DNA of 64,000 nucleotides from Crocinitomix algicola (GCF_001661595.2 NZ_LYPF02000014.1:62001-126000), one strand, 5' to 3'; shown: positions 52,189 through 61,285, counted from the stretch's first letter. The notes: generated by a model not told the origin, from the letters alone. Translations and numbers: made by a program.

Positions 52189-52745
52189 CTATTCATTAAT
52201 TCACGCAACTTAGCAAGACAGAGGTATTTCTTTTTTTTGGCGCTAGCATCATTTTTATATCCGGTTTTAATGGCAATAGCCTCCATGCTATTTCGTTCCC
52301 AATAAAATAATTTAATGATGGTTTTACAAGGTTCCCCAATTTCCTCAAGCGCTTGAATTAGTTTATCAGATGTTGCTTCGTCTATTGCACTCTTTTCAAA
52401 TACTTCTGAAAAAAGTGATACGTTTTCTAAATCTGTATTTTCATTCAAGGAATCCATTTCTTTTTGAGGACTTTTATCTCGCCACCATTCTCGGATAATC
52501 ATCTTACCAATTCCATATAAATACGTTTCTAGACTTGCTTCTAAGTCAACAAGTTTGTCTTTTTTTATATTGAAGAATAAAACGGTAAAGCTTCTCTGGT
52601 ATATTTCACTGCAATCTTCTGCATTTGAAATTTTGTACCTTCCTCGAATCCAATTTTCGAATTTTGGTTTAAATTCTTTATAAATCCGTTGAACAACTCG
52701 TTCGTCTTGATTTTTAATTGATGCTATCGTTGTATTCTTATCCAC
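52185..52745 (-). CDS. ECF-type RNA polymerase sigma factor
   Basis: A 186-residue sigma-70 family protein. Region 2 (about 15-85) has NAEDCSEIYQRSFTVLFFNI and TYLYGIGKMIIREWWRD; region 4 (about 125-175) has EEIGEPCKTIIKLFYWERNSMEAIAIKTGYKN (key words LFYWERNSMEAIA). The only standard start is GTG at 52743-52745, which directly follows the CGCATTAA -10 element, so the message may be leaderless. It overlaps the anti-sigma gene by 4 bp. Its promoter is identical to that of the divergent lipoprotein gene, which indicates autoregulation. Confidence 0.9.
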   Translation of the reverse strand: MDKNTTIASIKNQDERVVQRIYKEFKPKFENWIRGRYKISNAEDCSEIYQRSFTVLFFNIKKDKLVDLEASLETYLYGIGKMIIREWWRDKSPQKEMDSLNENTDLENVSLFSEVFEKSAIDEATSDKLIQALEEIGEPCKTIIKLFYWERNSMEAIAIKTGYKNDASAKKKKYLCLAKLRELMNR

Positions 52746-52774
52746 TTAATGCGCTCAAAAATAATAAGGTAACC
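52746..52774 (-). promoter_or_regulatory. ECF promoter of the sigma operon
   Basis: Minus strand: GGTTACC (52774-52768), 14-bp spacer, CGCATTAA (52753-52746). The same 15 bases with the same spacing appear on the plus strand at 52930-52958. A further CGCATTAA lies at 52783-52776, just upstream of the -35. The -10 abuts the GTG start. Confidence 0.75.
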
Positions 52775-52929
52775 GTTAATGCGAATTCTTTTCAAAAATA
52801 AAAAAGTTTACGTGTAATTCACGTATTTTTTTGGGTTTAGACCTGTTGGTAAATTGATGTTTATTCAGGTTTTTTCGTAATGCTCAACTAATCAATAAAC
52901 TAAGGGATAAATATTTTTTTTTTAAAGTT

Positions 52930-52958
52930 GGTTACCTCTTTTTTTCTAGACGCATTAA
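52930..52958 (+). promoter_or_regulatory. ECF promoter of the lipoprotein gene
   Basis: GGTTACC (52930-52936), 14-bp spacer, CGCATTAA (52951-52958), 16 bp before the ATG at 52975. It is an exact copy, in sequence and spacing, of the promoter of the divergent sigma operon. Confidence 0.75.
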
Positions 52959-52974
52959 AGGGAAATCAAAAAAA

Positions 52975-54249
52975 ATGAGAAAAATGAAAATTTCAATTCA
53001 AAAAAATAATTTACTAATTGCCGTTTTAGGTGCTGGTATGCTATTTACAGCCTGTAAAAAAGAAGGTTGTACTGATCCAACAGCAACAAACTACAATAAA
53101 AAAGCGAATCAAGATGATGGATCATGCAAGTATGATAATAATCCAGATGGACCAGTTGTAACGACAGAATGGACTGAGGATATAACAGCTAATACGACTT
53201 GGGCACCGGGTGTAATAAATGTTTGTGGTGACATTCGAATTGAGGCAGCACTTACCATTCAGCCAGGTACCATTTTAAATATGTGTGCTGGAGCTTCAAT
53301 ATCGGTTAGAGAAACGGGTTCTATTACGGCTATTGGAACATCAACTTCGCCAATTGTATTTAAAGGGGATGTTGCTTCACCTGGTTTCTGGGAAGGAATT
53401 GCGGTAACTTCCAATAATCCGAATAATAAATTTGATTATGTAACAGTTTCTGATGCAGGATCTTATTGGGGATGGGAATATGCAAATGTTTTCGTTGATA
53501 ATTTGGCTAAGTTATCGTTAAAGAATTCAACTATTTCGAATAGTGAAGGCCCGGGGTTATACGCTCATGCCAGCGCTACATTTACGGAATTTTCGAACAA
53601 TACATTTAGTAATTGTGCTGAATCTGGTTTAAGTGTTTCGGCGACACAAGTTAAGTATTTGGATAATGCTTCAAATTATACTGTTTCCAACGGAACCGAT
53701 CAAATACATGTTAGAGGTGCGGTGATGACTAGTGCAGCAACTTGGGCTGTTAAATCATCTCCAATATTGATCGATGGTAATGTCGATGTAGATGCGGCAC
53801 TTACAATTAACCCTGGTGTACACATCATGGTGGAGTCCGAAGGGGAATTTCAAGTAAGAGAATCCGGGTCTTTAACGGCTGAAGGAACGGCAGGTGAGCC
53901 AATTATATTTGAGGGTAGGTTCGAATCTGCTGCATATTGGAAGGGTATTAATATTGGATCTAATAATCCAAATAACAGATTTGATTATGTAACTGTTTCA
54001 GATGGAGGGTCTTATTGGGGTTGGTATTATGCTGGAATTAACGTTTCAAGCGGACGGTTAGAACTTGATAACTGTACCGTAAATAACTCAAATAGCTATG
54101 GCGTTTATATTAACGGATCTTCAACTATTTATTCAGGAGGTGCTGTTCAGTCTGATGCTGCTGGAGTAAATACTTACAATACAATTACTGGAAACGGTGT
54201 TGGACCAGATGCCGATTGTGTGGATGGTTGTACTGTATATTTTGATTAA
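52975..54249 (+). CDS. beta-helix lipoprotein, probable ECF sigma target
   Basis: A 424-residue lipoprotein with lipobox LFTAC (Cys27). A short Cys-rich module, GCTDPTATNYN then QDDGSCKY, follows; it is frequent in Bacteroidota surface proteins. The rest is a right-handed parallel beta-helix. It contains an internal duplication: the NNPNNKFDYVTVSDAGSYWG region (about residues 147-166) recurs as NNPNNRFDYVTVSDGGSYWG (about 327-346). The family is not recognised; such helices often bind or cleave polysaccharides, but no catalytic set is visible. An in-frame ATG three codons later is an alternative start. Confidence 0.82.
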   Translation: MRKMKISIQKNNLLIAVLGAGMLFTACKKEGCTDPTATNYNKKANQDDGSCKYDNNPDGPVVTTEWTEDITANTTWAPGVINVCGDIRIEAALTIQPGTILNMCAGASISVRETGSITAIGTSTSPIVFKGDVASPGFWEGIAVTSNNPNNKFDYVTVSDAGSYWGWEYANVFVDNLAKLSLKNSTISNSEGPGLYAHASATFTEFSNNTFSNCAESGLSVSATQVKYLDNASNYTVSNGTDQIHVRGAVMTSAATWAVKSSPILIDGNVDVDAALTINPGVHIMVESEGEFQVRESGSLTAEGTAGEPIIFEGRFESAAYWKGINIGSNNPNNRFDYVTVSDGGSYWGWYYAGINVSSGRLELDNCTVNNSNSYGVYINGSSTIYSGGAVQSDAAGVNTYNTITGNGVGPDADCVDGCTVYFD

Positions 54250-54324
54250 AAATTAAAGAGTAGTCGCATCAAGTTTAACCGACCAATTCTTATTTATGAT
54301 TTGGTGCGATGATTTGTGGATGGA

Positions 54325-54352
54325 GGGACCTTTCGAGGTCCCTTTTCTTTTT
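54325..54352 (+). terminator. intrinsic terminator after the lipoprotein gene
   Basis: GGGACCT (54325-54331) and AGGTCCC (54336-54342) form a perfect stem with a stable TTCG tetraloop, followed by TTTTCTTTTTT. Confidence 0.92.
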
Positions 54353-54354
54353 TG

Positions 54355-54362
54355 TACATTTG
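54355..54362 (+). promoter_or_regulatory. putative -7 box for the phosphatase gene
   Basis: TACATTTG, a full consensus match and identical to the rplM -7 box, lies 45 bp before the ATG at 54408. Confidence 0.45.
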
Positions 54363-54407
54363 CAAAAAAATATAACCCGTGATGGGTTTTTTCGTATTAA
54401 AAAGTCA

Positions 54408-56576
54408 ATGCGTTATATCTTAATTTTATTTGTCACAGTTTTTATAGGACTGACTGGGTGGGGGAACGATAACTTTGTCATAGAGTTAACAGACGAGGGG
54501 TTAAGTCGTTCTCAAGGTGAATTTTGTGGTTATTTTAAAGATGATCAAAAGCAAATTAATACACTGCATGAAGCAAAATCGGTTCAATTTATTCCGACAG
54601 AAAGTGCTATACCAGATTTTAACTTCACAACAGCGCGTTATTGGATCAAGTTTGACTTAAGGAACAAGACGAGTTTTGATGATTTTATTTTGGAAACTGG
54701 ACGCCCTGTGACGAATAATGTGGAGTGTTTTGTTTTGAAAAATGATAAGGTTTTACATCACTATCAATCAGGGGACGATTATTCTTATTACGCGAAAGAA
54801 ATTGAACATCGAAAAAACCTCTTTCCAATTGCGTTAGACTCCAGTGAATCGGTCACCATTTATTTAAAATTCGAAAGTGATGGCGAATTGTTGTTCACTC
54901 CAATTATATTCCATGATCACATGGGGTTTTTTGCGCAAGATTTTAAAGAACAATTCAAGAATGGTTTTTATTTTGGATTGATTTCTTTGGTCGTAATTAT
55001 TTATTTCTTCTTTTTTGTTTTTCTCCGAGATCAATCATTTTTGTTCTACATTCTTTATGCTTTTTCGCAAGGAGTGTTGCAGTTTTCTTTAGATGGATTT
55101 ACTCACCACCATTTCTTTCCGAATGGGGGATATTTAACCAATCATGTCTTGCTAGTATTTGCAGGATTTACGGTGATTTTTCTACTGACTTACGTCGATC
55201 ATTTTTTACAGTTGAAAACGAGAAATAAAAAGCTGTATAAAATCTTTCTCTATTCGCGTATTGTTATGGGCGCTATTATAATCATGTCCTTAATACCAGG
55301 AACTCCCTATCAACTTGCATTTCCGATCATTAATGGAGCAAGTCTTTTTGCCGTGTTATTGGGGGCGTTTTCCATTATTTACCTCAGGTTTAAAGGTTTT
55401 AGGGTGGATATTTTCTTTTCAATTGCATTCATCATTCTAATAATAGGTGGAGTAGTGTTTATTCTTGGAAATATGAGTATTGTTGGTGATAAAATAATCT
55501 CACTTGGTGCGTTAAAATTAAGTTCAGCTTTTGAGTTTGTCATTTTGAGTATATCAATGTCTAACAAGTATGGTAAATTACAACGAGAGAAAAGGTCGGC
55601 TCAAGAAATTGCCCTTAAAAATTTAAGGGAACGTAATGAAGCGATTGACATATTGAATGTTGGTTTAGAAAAGCAGGTCAAAGAACGGACAAAGCAGTTG
55701 GAAGTTCAAAAAGAAGAACTTAGAAAAAGTACGAAAGAAATATTTAGCAGTATAAAGTATGCTGAGCGAATTCAAAACGCCATTTTACCCTCAGAGGAGC
55801 AAATAGCAGAAATTCTTCCAAATTCATATATTTTTTATCGTCCAAAAGATGTAGTTAGTGGTGATTTTTATTTTGTTGAATCGGTGAGAACATCTTATGA
55901 ATCTTCAGAGGAGTTTACCGTATTTGCGGCTGTTGATTGTACAGGACATGGAGTTCCGGGGGCATTTATGAGTATTGTTGGTCATAATTTGCTGATGCAA
56001 AGTTTAAAAGTTGCTACAGTAAATTCTCCTGGTGAAGCATTGGATTATTTAAATTCAGGTGTAGAACGAACATTAAGAAGTCAACGAGAAGGTTTTATTG
56101 TTCGAGATGGTATGGATATCGCAATGTGCGCATTAAGTTCGGATCGGAAAAAAATAATGTTTTCTGGTGCGCGAAACTCCTTGTATTTGATTCGAAAAAA
56201 ACATTTGGTTGATCAAACTAAAATGCTTGAAAATATGACGGTTTGGGAAAGTTCGGATACAGCGAGTCTTATAGAAGTAAAAGCGATTAAGCGATCCATT
56301 GGTAATGCAACTGAAAAAGATGATTTTCACTTTGAAAACTATAATTTAGATGTATTTGAAGGTGACCAGCTAATCTTGTTTTCAGATGGCTTTCCAGATC
56401 AGTTCGGTGGACCGAAAATTAAAAAATATTCCTATAAGAGGTTTAGAGAGACATTGCTTGATTTGTACGATTTACCGTTAGATAAACAGCAAAAGGAATT
56501 AGAAGGAAAGTTTATGAGTTGGCAGGGGAGCCAAAGTCAAACAGATGATGTGCTGGTAATTAGTGTGAAAATTTAA
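54408..56576 (+). CDS. 7TMR-DISM sensor with SpoIIE-type PP2C phosphatase domain
   Basis: A 722-residue sensor. The ATG at 54408 starts a signal peptide (RYILILFVTVFIGLTGWG); an in-frame start further upstream would lie inside the terminator of the previous gene. The order is an extracellular 7TMR-DISMED2 domain (about 25-180), seven membrane segments (about 190-400), a coiled coil (about 405-460) and a PP2C/SpoIIE domain (about 480-722). The phosphatase metal Asp residues are seen in VDCTGHGVPGAF, LFSDGFPDQFGG and QTDDVLV. Such proteins dephosphorylate anti-anti-sigma partners. It ends 4 bp inside the convergent gene. Confidence 0.92.
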   Translation: MRYILILFVTVFIGLTGWGNDNFVIELTDEGLSRSQGEFCGYFKDDQKQINTLHEAKSVQFIPTESAIPDFNFTTARYWIKFDLRNKTSFDDFILETGRPVTNNVECFVLKNDKVLHHYQSGDDYSYYAKEIEHRKNLFPIALDSSESVTIYLKFESDGELLFTPIIFHDHMGFFAQDFKEQFKNGFYFGLISLVVIIYFFFFVFLRDQSFLFYILYAFSQGVLQFSLDGFTHHHFFPNGGYLTNHVLLVFAGFTVIFLLTYVDHFLQLKTRNKKLYKIFLYSRIVMGAIIIMSLIPGTPYQLAFPIINGASLFAVLLGAFSIIYLRFKGFRVDIFFSIAFIILIIGGVVFILGNMSIVGDKIISLGALKLSSAFEFVILSISMSNKYGKLQREKRSAQEIALKNLRERNEAIDILNVGLEKQVKERTKQLEVQKEELRKSTKEIFSSIKYAERIQNAILPSEEQIAEILPNSYIFYRPKDVVSGDFYFVESVRTSYESSEEFTVFAAVDCTGHGVPGAFMSIVGHNLLMQSLKVATVNSPGEALDYLNSGVERTLRSQREGFIVRDGMDIAMCALSSDRKKIMFSGARNSLYLIRKKHLVDQTKMLENMTVWESSDTASLIEVKAIKRSIGNATEKDDFHFENYNLDVFEGDQLILFSDGFPDQFGGPKIKKYSYKRFRETLLDLYDLPLDKQQKELEGKFMSWQGSQSQTDDVLVISVKI

Positions 56577-59128
56577 AGCTCAACCACCTCAGTATAGATA
56601 ACTCCATTAACCTTAATTTCAATAGTATATCTGCCTTTGCTGAGCTTTTTTAAGCGAATGTCCTTTGACGCTTTTGTATAATTAGTAGCATAAACTTCTG
56701 AATGATTTTCATCAGATATTACAAGGCTATAATTGTCTTCTTCTTTAGGATTTAGATGTTCAATCGAAAGGCGGTACTCCTCTTTATTAATGATTAGTTT
56801 ATACCGATTATTTATAATTTTAATGTACCGATAATCTTCATCGTAAATAGCATCCGAAAAATTAATGGGAATGCGGTCTTCTTCGTTGATTTGGGGAAAT
56901 TGACCTAAACTGACTTTTCTCACCTTATAGGCAATTAAGCCAGCCTCTTTGTCCATGACTGGATATTCAACTTTTAAATTGGGTCCCCAATTGTATTCTG
57001 TACTGATTGGAGCTAACGTGAATGCATTGTAAAAATCGACACGATAATATGCTCTTTGCATTTCGTATAGTCTAATGCGATAATGCTTGTTTTTATTATG
57101 AGAAAAAGACTCAAATGGGTGGTAAATTACAGCTTGATTCATTTTAGTGTTGGAAACGCGATCAATATAATCATGTGGACTATCTTTAAATTCTCTTTCC
57201 CAAACGCCTTTCTCCTCAATTGGTTTATTAGGGTGAAAGCCTGGATCAAAAGGGATCCTATTCTGGCACAAGTCGGGTCTATTCCATAAAGTTCCCAAAG
57301 TGTCACCAAATAAATACCAGTTGTAATAGCGGTTGGATAAAATACCAATGGCAGCACTTTTGTCGGGAGAAATGAGAAGCATAGTTTCTGCTTTTCGATT
57401 GTCCGAAATTACACGGGTTGGTAACCATGCAGCTGTATCTCCGTCGAAATTAATCCCATTTACAAATTCATGAATATTGCCGAGGTATTGTCGCAAGTCG
57501 TCATCGAATGAATCATCCCAGTTCATTCCAATACCTGCATTTCCAGAAAATGCTGTCATCCAGCAATCTCGTCCCCATTCAATACGCATGGTGTCGCAAG
57601 GATAAAGATTGGCATTTCCAATTTCGCCATAGAAAAAAGGTTGACCGAATGTGGTAATTAATCCATCAATATGTTTAATGTTTCCTTGAAATTTTTTAGC
57701 CGAGGCAGCATACCAATTATAGGCAGACATGTCATAAATTGGATTGGCTAAGATGGGGTGTTCATAATTCTTTGGATCATGAAATATTCCCAGAAAACTA
57801 GGAATAAGAATTTGGTTGATTTTTAAATCTTCTTTTAAATATCTTCCCATTTCATCCATCCATTCTACACACAGGTCGGCGTCAGTGCAACAACCTTCCA
57901 TTTCACTGACCATTCCTATAACAGCAAGGTTAGTGGAATAGCCCCATCTTGAAAAAATATAACGTAGTTTTTCTTTGTAAAATTTTTTAGCAGTTGGATC
58001 GGAGAAGAAGGTATTTGGATCGTCGTTTTTAGTGGTCGATATTCCGACATTATAGGGATTAGCGCAAGGGAGGTCTGGACGAATATGTCTTTTGTCGTTA
58101 GCGTCGATTGACCAATTCCAAAAGGTTCGGCTGTTATCGATTTGAAGGGCATATTGAATTTGGAGGTTGAGTTGTATTTTTAAGTTTAGTTCGCGAGCAA
58201 GAAAGAGCTGCTCATCAAGTTCCCATGCTCTGTTCATTCTACCATAATAGTTCCCAAGTTTTTCCCATTCAATATCTTGGTTTTGAGGGAAGAGTATTTC
58301 ACGAAAGTAGTTCCCGCCGCTTTTGGATAAGTTCATCATATCTTCTTGAAACATAAGAAAACCCTTCATAGCAGTAGGTTTTTCCATCCATCCTTCAAAA
58401 GATTGGGCGCCAGGCCGACCTAATTCACTAGGTAAGGCTCCGTTTGAATTAGCGTAGCAAAACTCGCATCGGGGTGAGATTAAATTTTGACCGGCAGGAA
58501 AAAAAGTTTCATCTCCTTCCACCAAATATCGCTTATTCTTACCAACCTTAACGTATCCTTTATTATTCGAGCGGTTGACAGTGAACGGAAAGGTTGCATA
58601 ATTTTCAAAGGTTTGATTTTGAGTATGAATATTGATTTCACACACCCATTGTCCCGCAATGGGTGGAGCGAATCTTACGCGAAAATAGTCGGGTGTTTCT
58701 AAGGGGATCCATTCCCACTTTCTGAAGTCGCTGTGGCTAGTGTCCCGTTTAAAGTTTTGATAAAAGAATCCATCAATAAAAAACTCCTTATTTGATGCTA
58801 CGTGCTTAAAACGAGCGGTTACTTTCAGTTGCCACGATAAAAAAGGGTTTATTCCTTCTGTACTGTCATCCGTTGCTAAGAAATGCATTACTTTCTCATC
58901 AATACTGCGAGGCATTGAAATGGCAAATTCAAGTCTTTCATATTTTTCAACTTGACCACGCGTGTTAGGATAGATCCATTTGGTTGTGTAATTCTTACTC
59001 CCCAAACCTGAGACATATTTCTTGTCATGGCCAACTGCCGTGTCTGTCGTATCTAGTTTTTTGAATGTATTTTCAAATTGTGAAAAACTGATACTAGAAA
59101 TAAAGCAAAATAAGAAGATGAGCCGCAT
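56573..59128 (-). CDS. secreted DUF5060 glycoside hydrolase-like protein
   Basis: An 851-residue secreted protein. The ATG at 59128 gives a signal peptide (cleavage near SFSQ). An ATG at 59152 lies inside the terminator hairpin of the upstream gene and is rejected. An N-terminal DUF5060 beta-sandwich (about 50-190) precedes a TIM-barrel (about 210-600) and C-terminal beta domains. Likely catalytic acids are Glu in MVSEMEGC (about 407) and Glu in FFYGEIGN (about 499), at the usual two strand ends of clan GH-A. The substrate is unknown, probably a polysaccharide. It may be transcribed by read-through from the OmpA operon. Confidence 0.85.
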   Translation of the reverse strand: MRLIFLFCFISSISFSQFENTFKKLDTTDTAVGHDKKYVSGLGSKNYTTKWIYPNTRGQVEKYERLEFAISMPRSIDEKVMHFLATDDSTEGINPFLSWQLKVTARFKHVASNKEFFIDGFFYQNFKRDTSHSDFRKWEWIPLETPDYFRVRFAPPIAGQWVCEINIHTQNQTFENYATFPFTVNRSNNKGYVKVGKNKRYLVEGDETFFPAGQNLISPRCEFCYANSNGALPSELGRPGAQSFEGWMEKPTAMKGFLMFQEDMMNLSKSGGNYFREILFPQNQDIEWEKLGNYYGRMNRAWELDEQLFLARELNLKIQLNLQIQYALQIDNSRTFWNWSIDANDKRHIRPDLPCANPYNVGISTTKNDDPNTFFSDPTAKKFYKEKLRYIFSRWGYSTNLAVIGMVSEMEGCCTDADLCVEWMDEMGRYLKEDLKINQILIPSFLGIFHDPKNYEHPILANPIYDMSAYNWYAASAKKFQGNIKHIDGLITTFGQPFFYGEIGNANLYPCDTMRIEWGRDCWMTAFSGNAGIGMNWDDSFDDDLRQYLGNIHEFVNGINFDGDTAAWLPTRVISDNRKAETMLLISPDKSAAIGILSNRYYNWYLFGDTLGTLWNRPDLCQNRIPFDPGFHPNKPIEEKGVWEREFKDSPHDYIDRVSNTKMNQAVIYHPFESFSHNKNKHYRIRLYEMQRAYYRVDFYNAFTLAPISTEYNWGPNLKVEYPVMDKEAGLIAYKVRKVSLGQFPQINEEDRIPINFSDAIYDEDYRYIKIINNRYKLIINKEEYRLSIEHLNPKEEDNYSLVISDENHSEVYATNYTKASKDIRLKKLSKGRYTIEIKVNGVIYTEVVEL

Positions 59129-59164
59129 AATAAAATAAAAAACCTCCTGCATTTGACAGGAGGT
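59129..59164 (-). terminator. intrinsic terminator of the OmpA gene
   Basis: ACCTCCTG (59142-59149) and CAGGAGGT (59157-59164) form a perfect 8-bp stem with a 7-nt loop. On the minus strand TTTTTT and an AT-rich tail follow and run straight into the next start codon at 59128. Confidence 0.85.
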
Positions 59165-59187
59165 CTAAGATAATTATTTCAGAAGAA

Positions 59188-61260
59188 TTAGTTTCCAGTG
59201 ATTTCAAATTCCGTTCTTCGGTTATTTTGTCTTCCTTGAGCAGTGTCGTTTGAATCAATGGGGCGATCAGAGCCATACCCTTTTGCTGTTAATCTAGATT
59301 TAGATATGCCCTTTGATACAAGATAATTTACAACAGCATCTGCTCGATCTTGCGACAATTTGATATTGTTTTGGGCAGAACCTGTATTATCAGTATGACC
59401 TGATAACTCTATCTTTAAACCGGGTACATCTTTTAACAACTTCGCTAATCGATCTAATTCTGCGTTTGATTCTTGACGAATATCAGATTTACCAGTATCG
59501 AAGAATACATTACGAAGGGCTATTTTACTGCCAATTTTAATGTTTTTCAATTCAATGGTTTTATTTACTAAGTTGTAGGCGCTACCGGCAGGAATATCAA
59601 AGTTTTCGGAATGGAATAAATAGCCATCTGCCTTGACGGCAATACCATAGTTTGCTCCAGATTCTAAGGAAAGTAAGAATTTACCGGTTGCACTATTGGT
59701 TGTAAATGATTCTACGATTTTTCCAGACGCATTATCAGTAATCTCGATGATTGCCTCAACAGCTTTTTTGGTTAATGCATCTAATGTCTTACCCTTAAAA
59801 ACGGTTAATTCTGCAGTAGATGTTACTTTCACTTCGCCAACTAGTTCAGGATCTTGAATGGGCTGTGCCACTGATGCCAAGAGGTAATCTTCTGTTTGTA
59901 ACGAAGGCATTTTTTCATCCCCCCAAAAAGTAATTTTATAGATGTCGTGACCACCTTTACCGCCAGCTCTATTTGACGCTATATAGGCAAACTTTCCATT
60001 CGCTGTAGCGGCAAAAAAGAAGTCGTCATATGGTGTATTAATTGGTGCTCCCATATTTACAGGTTTAGACCATCCGCCCCCTCTGATTTTAGTCGCATAA
60101 AAGATATCATATCCTCCCATAGAGTTGAAGCCCTCTGATGCAAAGTAGACTGTTTTACCATCTGGATGAAGGTAAATAGGTCCATCATTAAATTTGGAGC
60201 TGATATCTTGTTCTTGCACAGGTAGTCCCCAAGATCTTTCACGTTCTACTTTTACGCCTGAAACCATTATATCATATCCATTATTTCCACCAGGTTTATC
60301 TTTAGCAAAATATATTGATCGACCATTGTGGCTGTACGCCGCAAAACGTTCGTTTGATTTATGATTAATATCTCGTGAAAATCCGATTGGGTCAGACCAA
60401 GTATCACCTTTTAAGAACGACTCATAAATATCTGAATTCCCAGCATCATTTATTTTGCTCATTAATAATTTCGTACCGTCGTAAGAAAGGTTATTGGAAA
60501 CTTCGTTTGATGGAGTGTTTATACTTCCTTTTAAGGCTTTGGGCGATTGCCATTTACCATCTACCATTGTTGCTGAATATAAATCATCATCATAAACTCC
60601 AACTTCATTGGGCGTATGAGCGTTTGGTCGATTTGATGTAAAAATAATTTCTTCACCGTCCATCGTTATTGACGGAGCATAATCATCGTATTCAGAACTT
60701 AATTCAGGCACATGGTCAATCCATGCTCTAATTGGACTATCTTGCAATGCTAGTGCTGATTTACACTCGCTATTGCGTTGGCGAACGAACTTAATAAAAT
60801 CATCTGCCTTTTTATATTCAGTTTCAAAGGTTTCATAGAATTTACTTGCTTTTTCAAATTCACCTTCCAATTGTTTTACGCGCCCCATATAATAATTAAT
60901 GAAGGGGTCAACTTCTGGATTTCTCTTGTATGCGTCATTAATGAAAGGAATGGCTTTGTATTTGTCGGTTGAATGCATGTGACATACTCCAATTTTAAAG
61001 TTTAATTCGGCACTCTTTTCATTAAATAAATAGGCTTTTTCGAAATGTTCAAGCGCTTTTAAGTAATAATTCTGCGGAGACCGTACAGCGAAGACTTCCA
61101 AATTTCCCAATTCCCATTGTTCGGTCCCTAGTTCAAGTTCTTCTTTGGCGACTTTAAAGCCATCTTTGTCTTCTTTAAAATTTCCAGATTTAAATTCAAC
61201 GTCTTGTGCGAATGAGTTTAAACTTAGGCTGAATAAGAATAAGATTAATATACTTTTCAT
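59188..61260 (-). CDS. OmpA-family protein with TPR and PD40 repeats (PorE-like)
   Basis: A 690-residue outer-membrane-associated protein: signal peptide (cleavage near SFAQ), TPRs (about 25-160), PD40/WD40-like beta-propeller (about 185-440, repeated GEEIIFTSNRPN-type motifs), carboxypeptidase-regulatory-like domain (about 475-565) and OmpA C-terminal domain (about 580-690; SGHTDNTGSAQNNIKLSQDR). This is the layout of PorE of the type IX secretion system, though many paralogues share it. It binds peptidoglycan and links to the outer membrane. It is co-transcribed with the TPR gene upstream (25 bp gap). Confidence 0.9.
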   Translation of the reverse strand: MKSILILFLFSLSLNSFAQDVEFKSGNFKEDKDGFKVAKEELELGTEQWELGNLEVFAVRSPQNYYLKALEHFEKAYLFNEKSAELNFKIGVCHMHSTDKYKAIPFINDAYKRNPEVDPFINYYMGRVKQLEGEFEKASKFYETFETEYKKADDFIKFVRQRNSECKSALALQDSPIRAWIDHVPELSSEYDDYAPSITMDGEEIIFTSNRPNAHTPNEVGVYDDDLYSATMVDGKWQSPKALKGSINTPSNEVSNNLSYDGTKLLMSKINDAGNSDIYESFLKGDTWSDPIGFSRDINHKSNERFAAYSHNGRSIYFAKDKPGGNNGYDIMVSGVKVERERSWGLPVQEQDISSKFNDGPIYLHPDGKTVYFASEGFNSMGGYDIFYATKIRGGGWSKPVNMGAPINTPYDDFFFAATANGKFAYIASNRAGGKGGHDIYKITFWGDEKMPSLQTEDYLLASVAQPIQDPELVGEVKVTSTAELTVFKGKTLDALTKKAVEAIIEITDNASGKIVESFTTNSATGKFLLSLESGANYGIAVKADGYLFHSENFDIPAGSAYNLVNKTIELKNIKIGSKIALRNVFFDTGKSDIRQESNAELDRLAKLLKDVPGLKIELSGHTDNTGSAQNNIKLSQDRADAVVNYLVSKGISKSRLTAKGYGSDRPIDSNDTAQGRQNNRRTEFEITGN

Positions 61261-61285
61261 TTTCTTAAATTTTCTTTTGTTAATA

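Noticed and set aside
48959-54249. CRISPR association of the CHAT protein
   Set aside because: The TPR-CHAT and sigma combination recalls type III-E CRISPR, but there is no repeat array or cas gene anywhere in the window.
54309-54407. Longer N-terminus for the 7TMR-DISM phosphatase
   Set aside because: The extension would be encoded across the terminator of the upstream gene and the -7 box; the ATG at 54408 begins a proper signal peptide.
59129-59152. ATG at 59152 as the start of the DUF5060 protein
   Set aside because: It is inside the terminator hairpin of the OmpA gene; the ATG at 59128 starts directly with a signal peptide.
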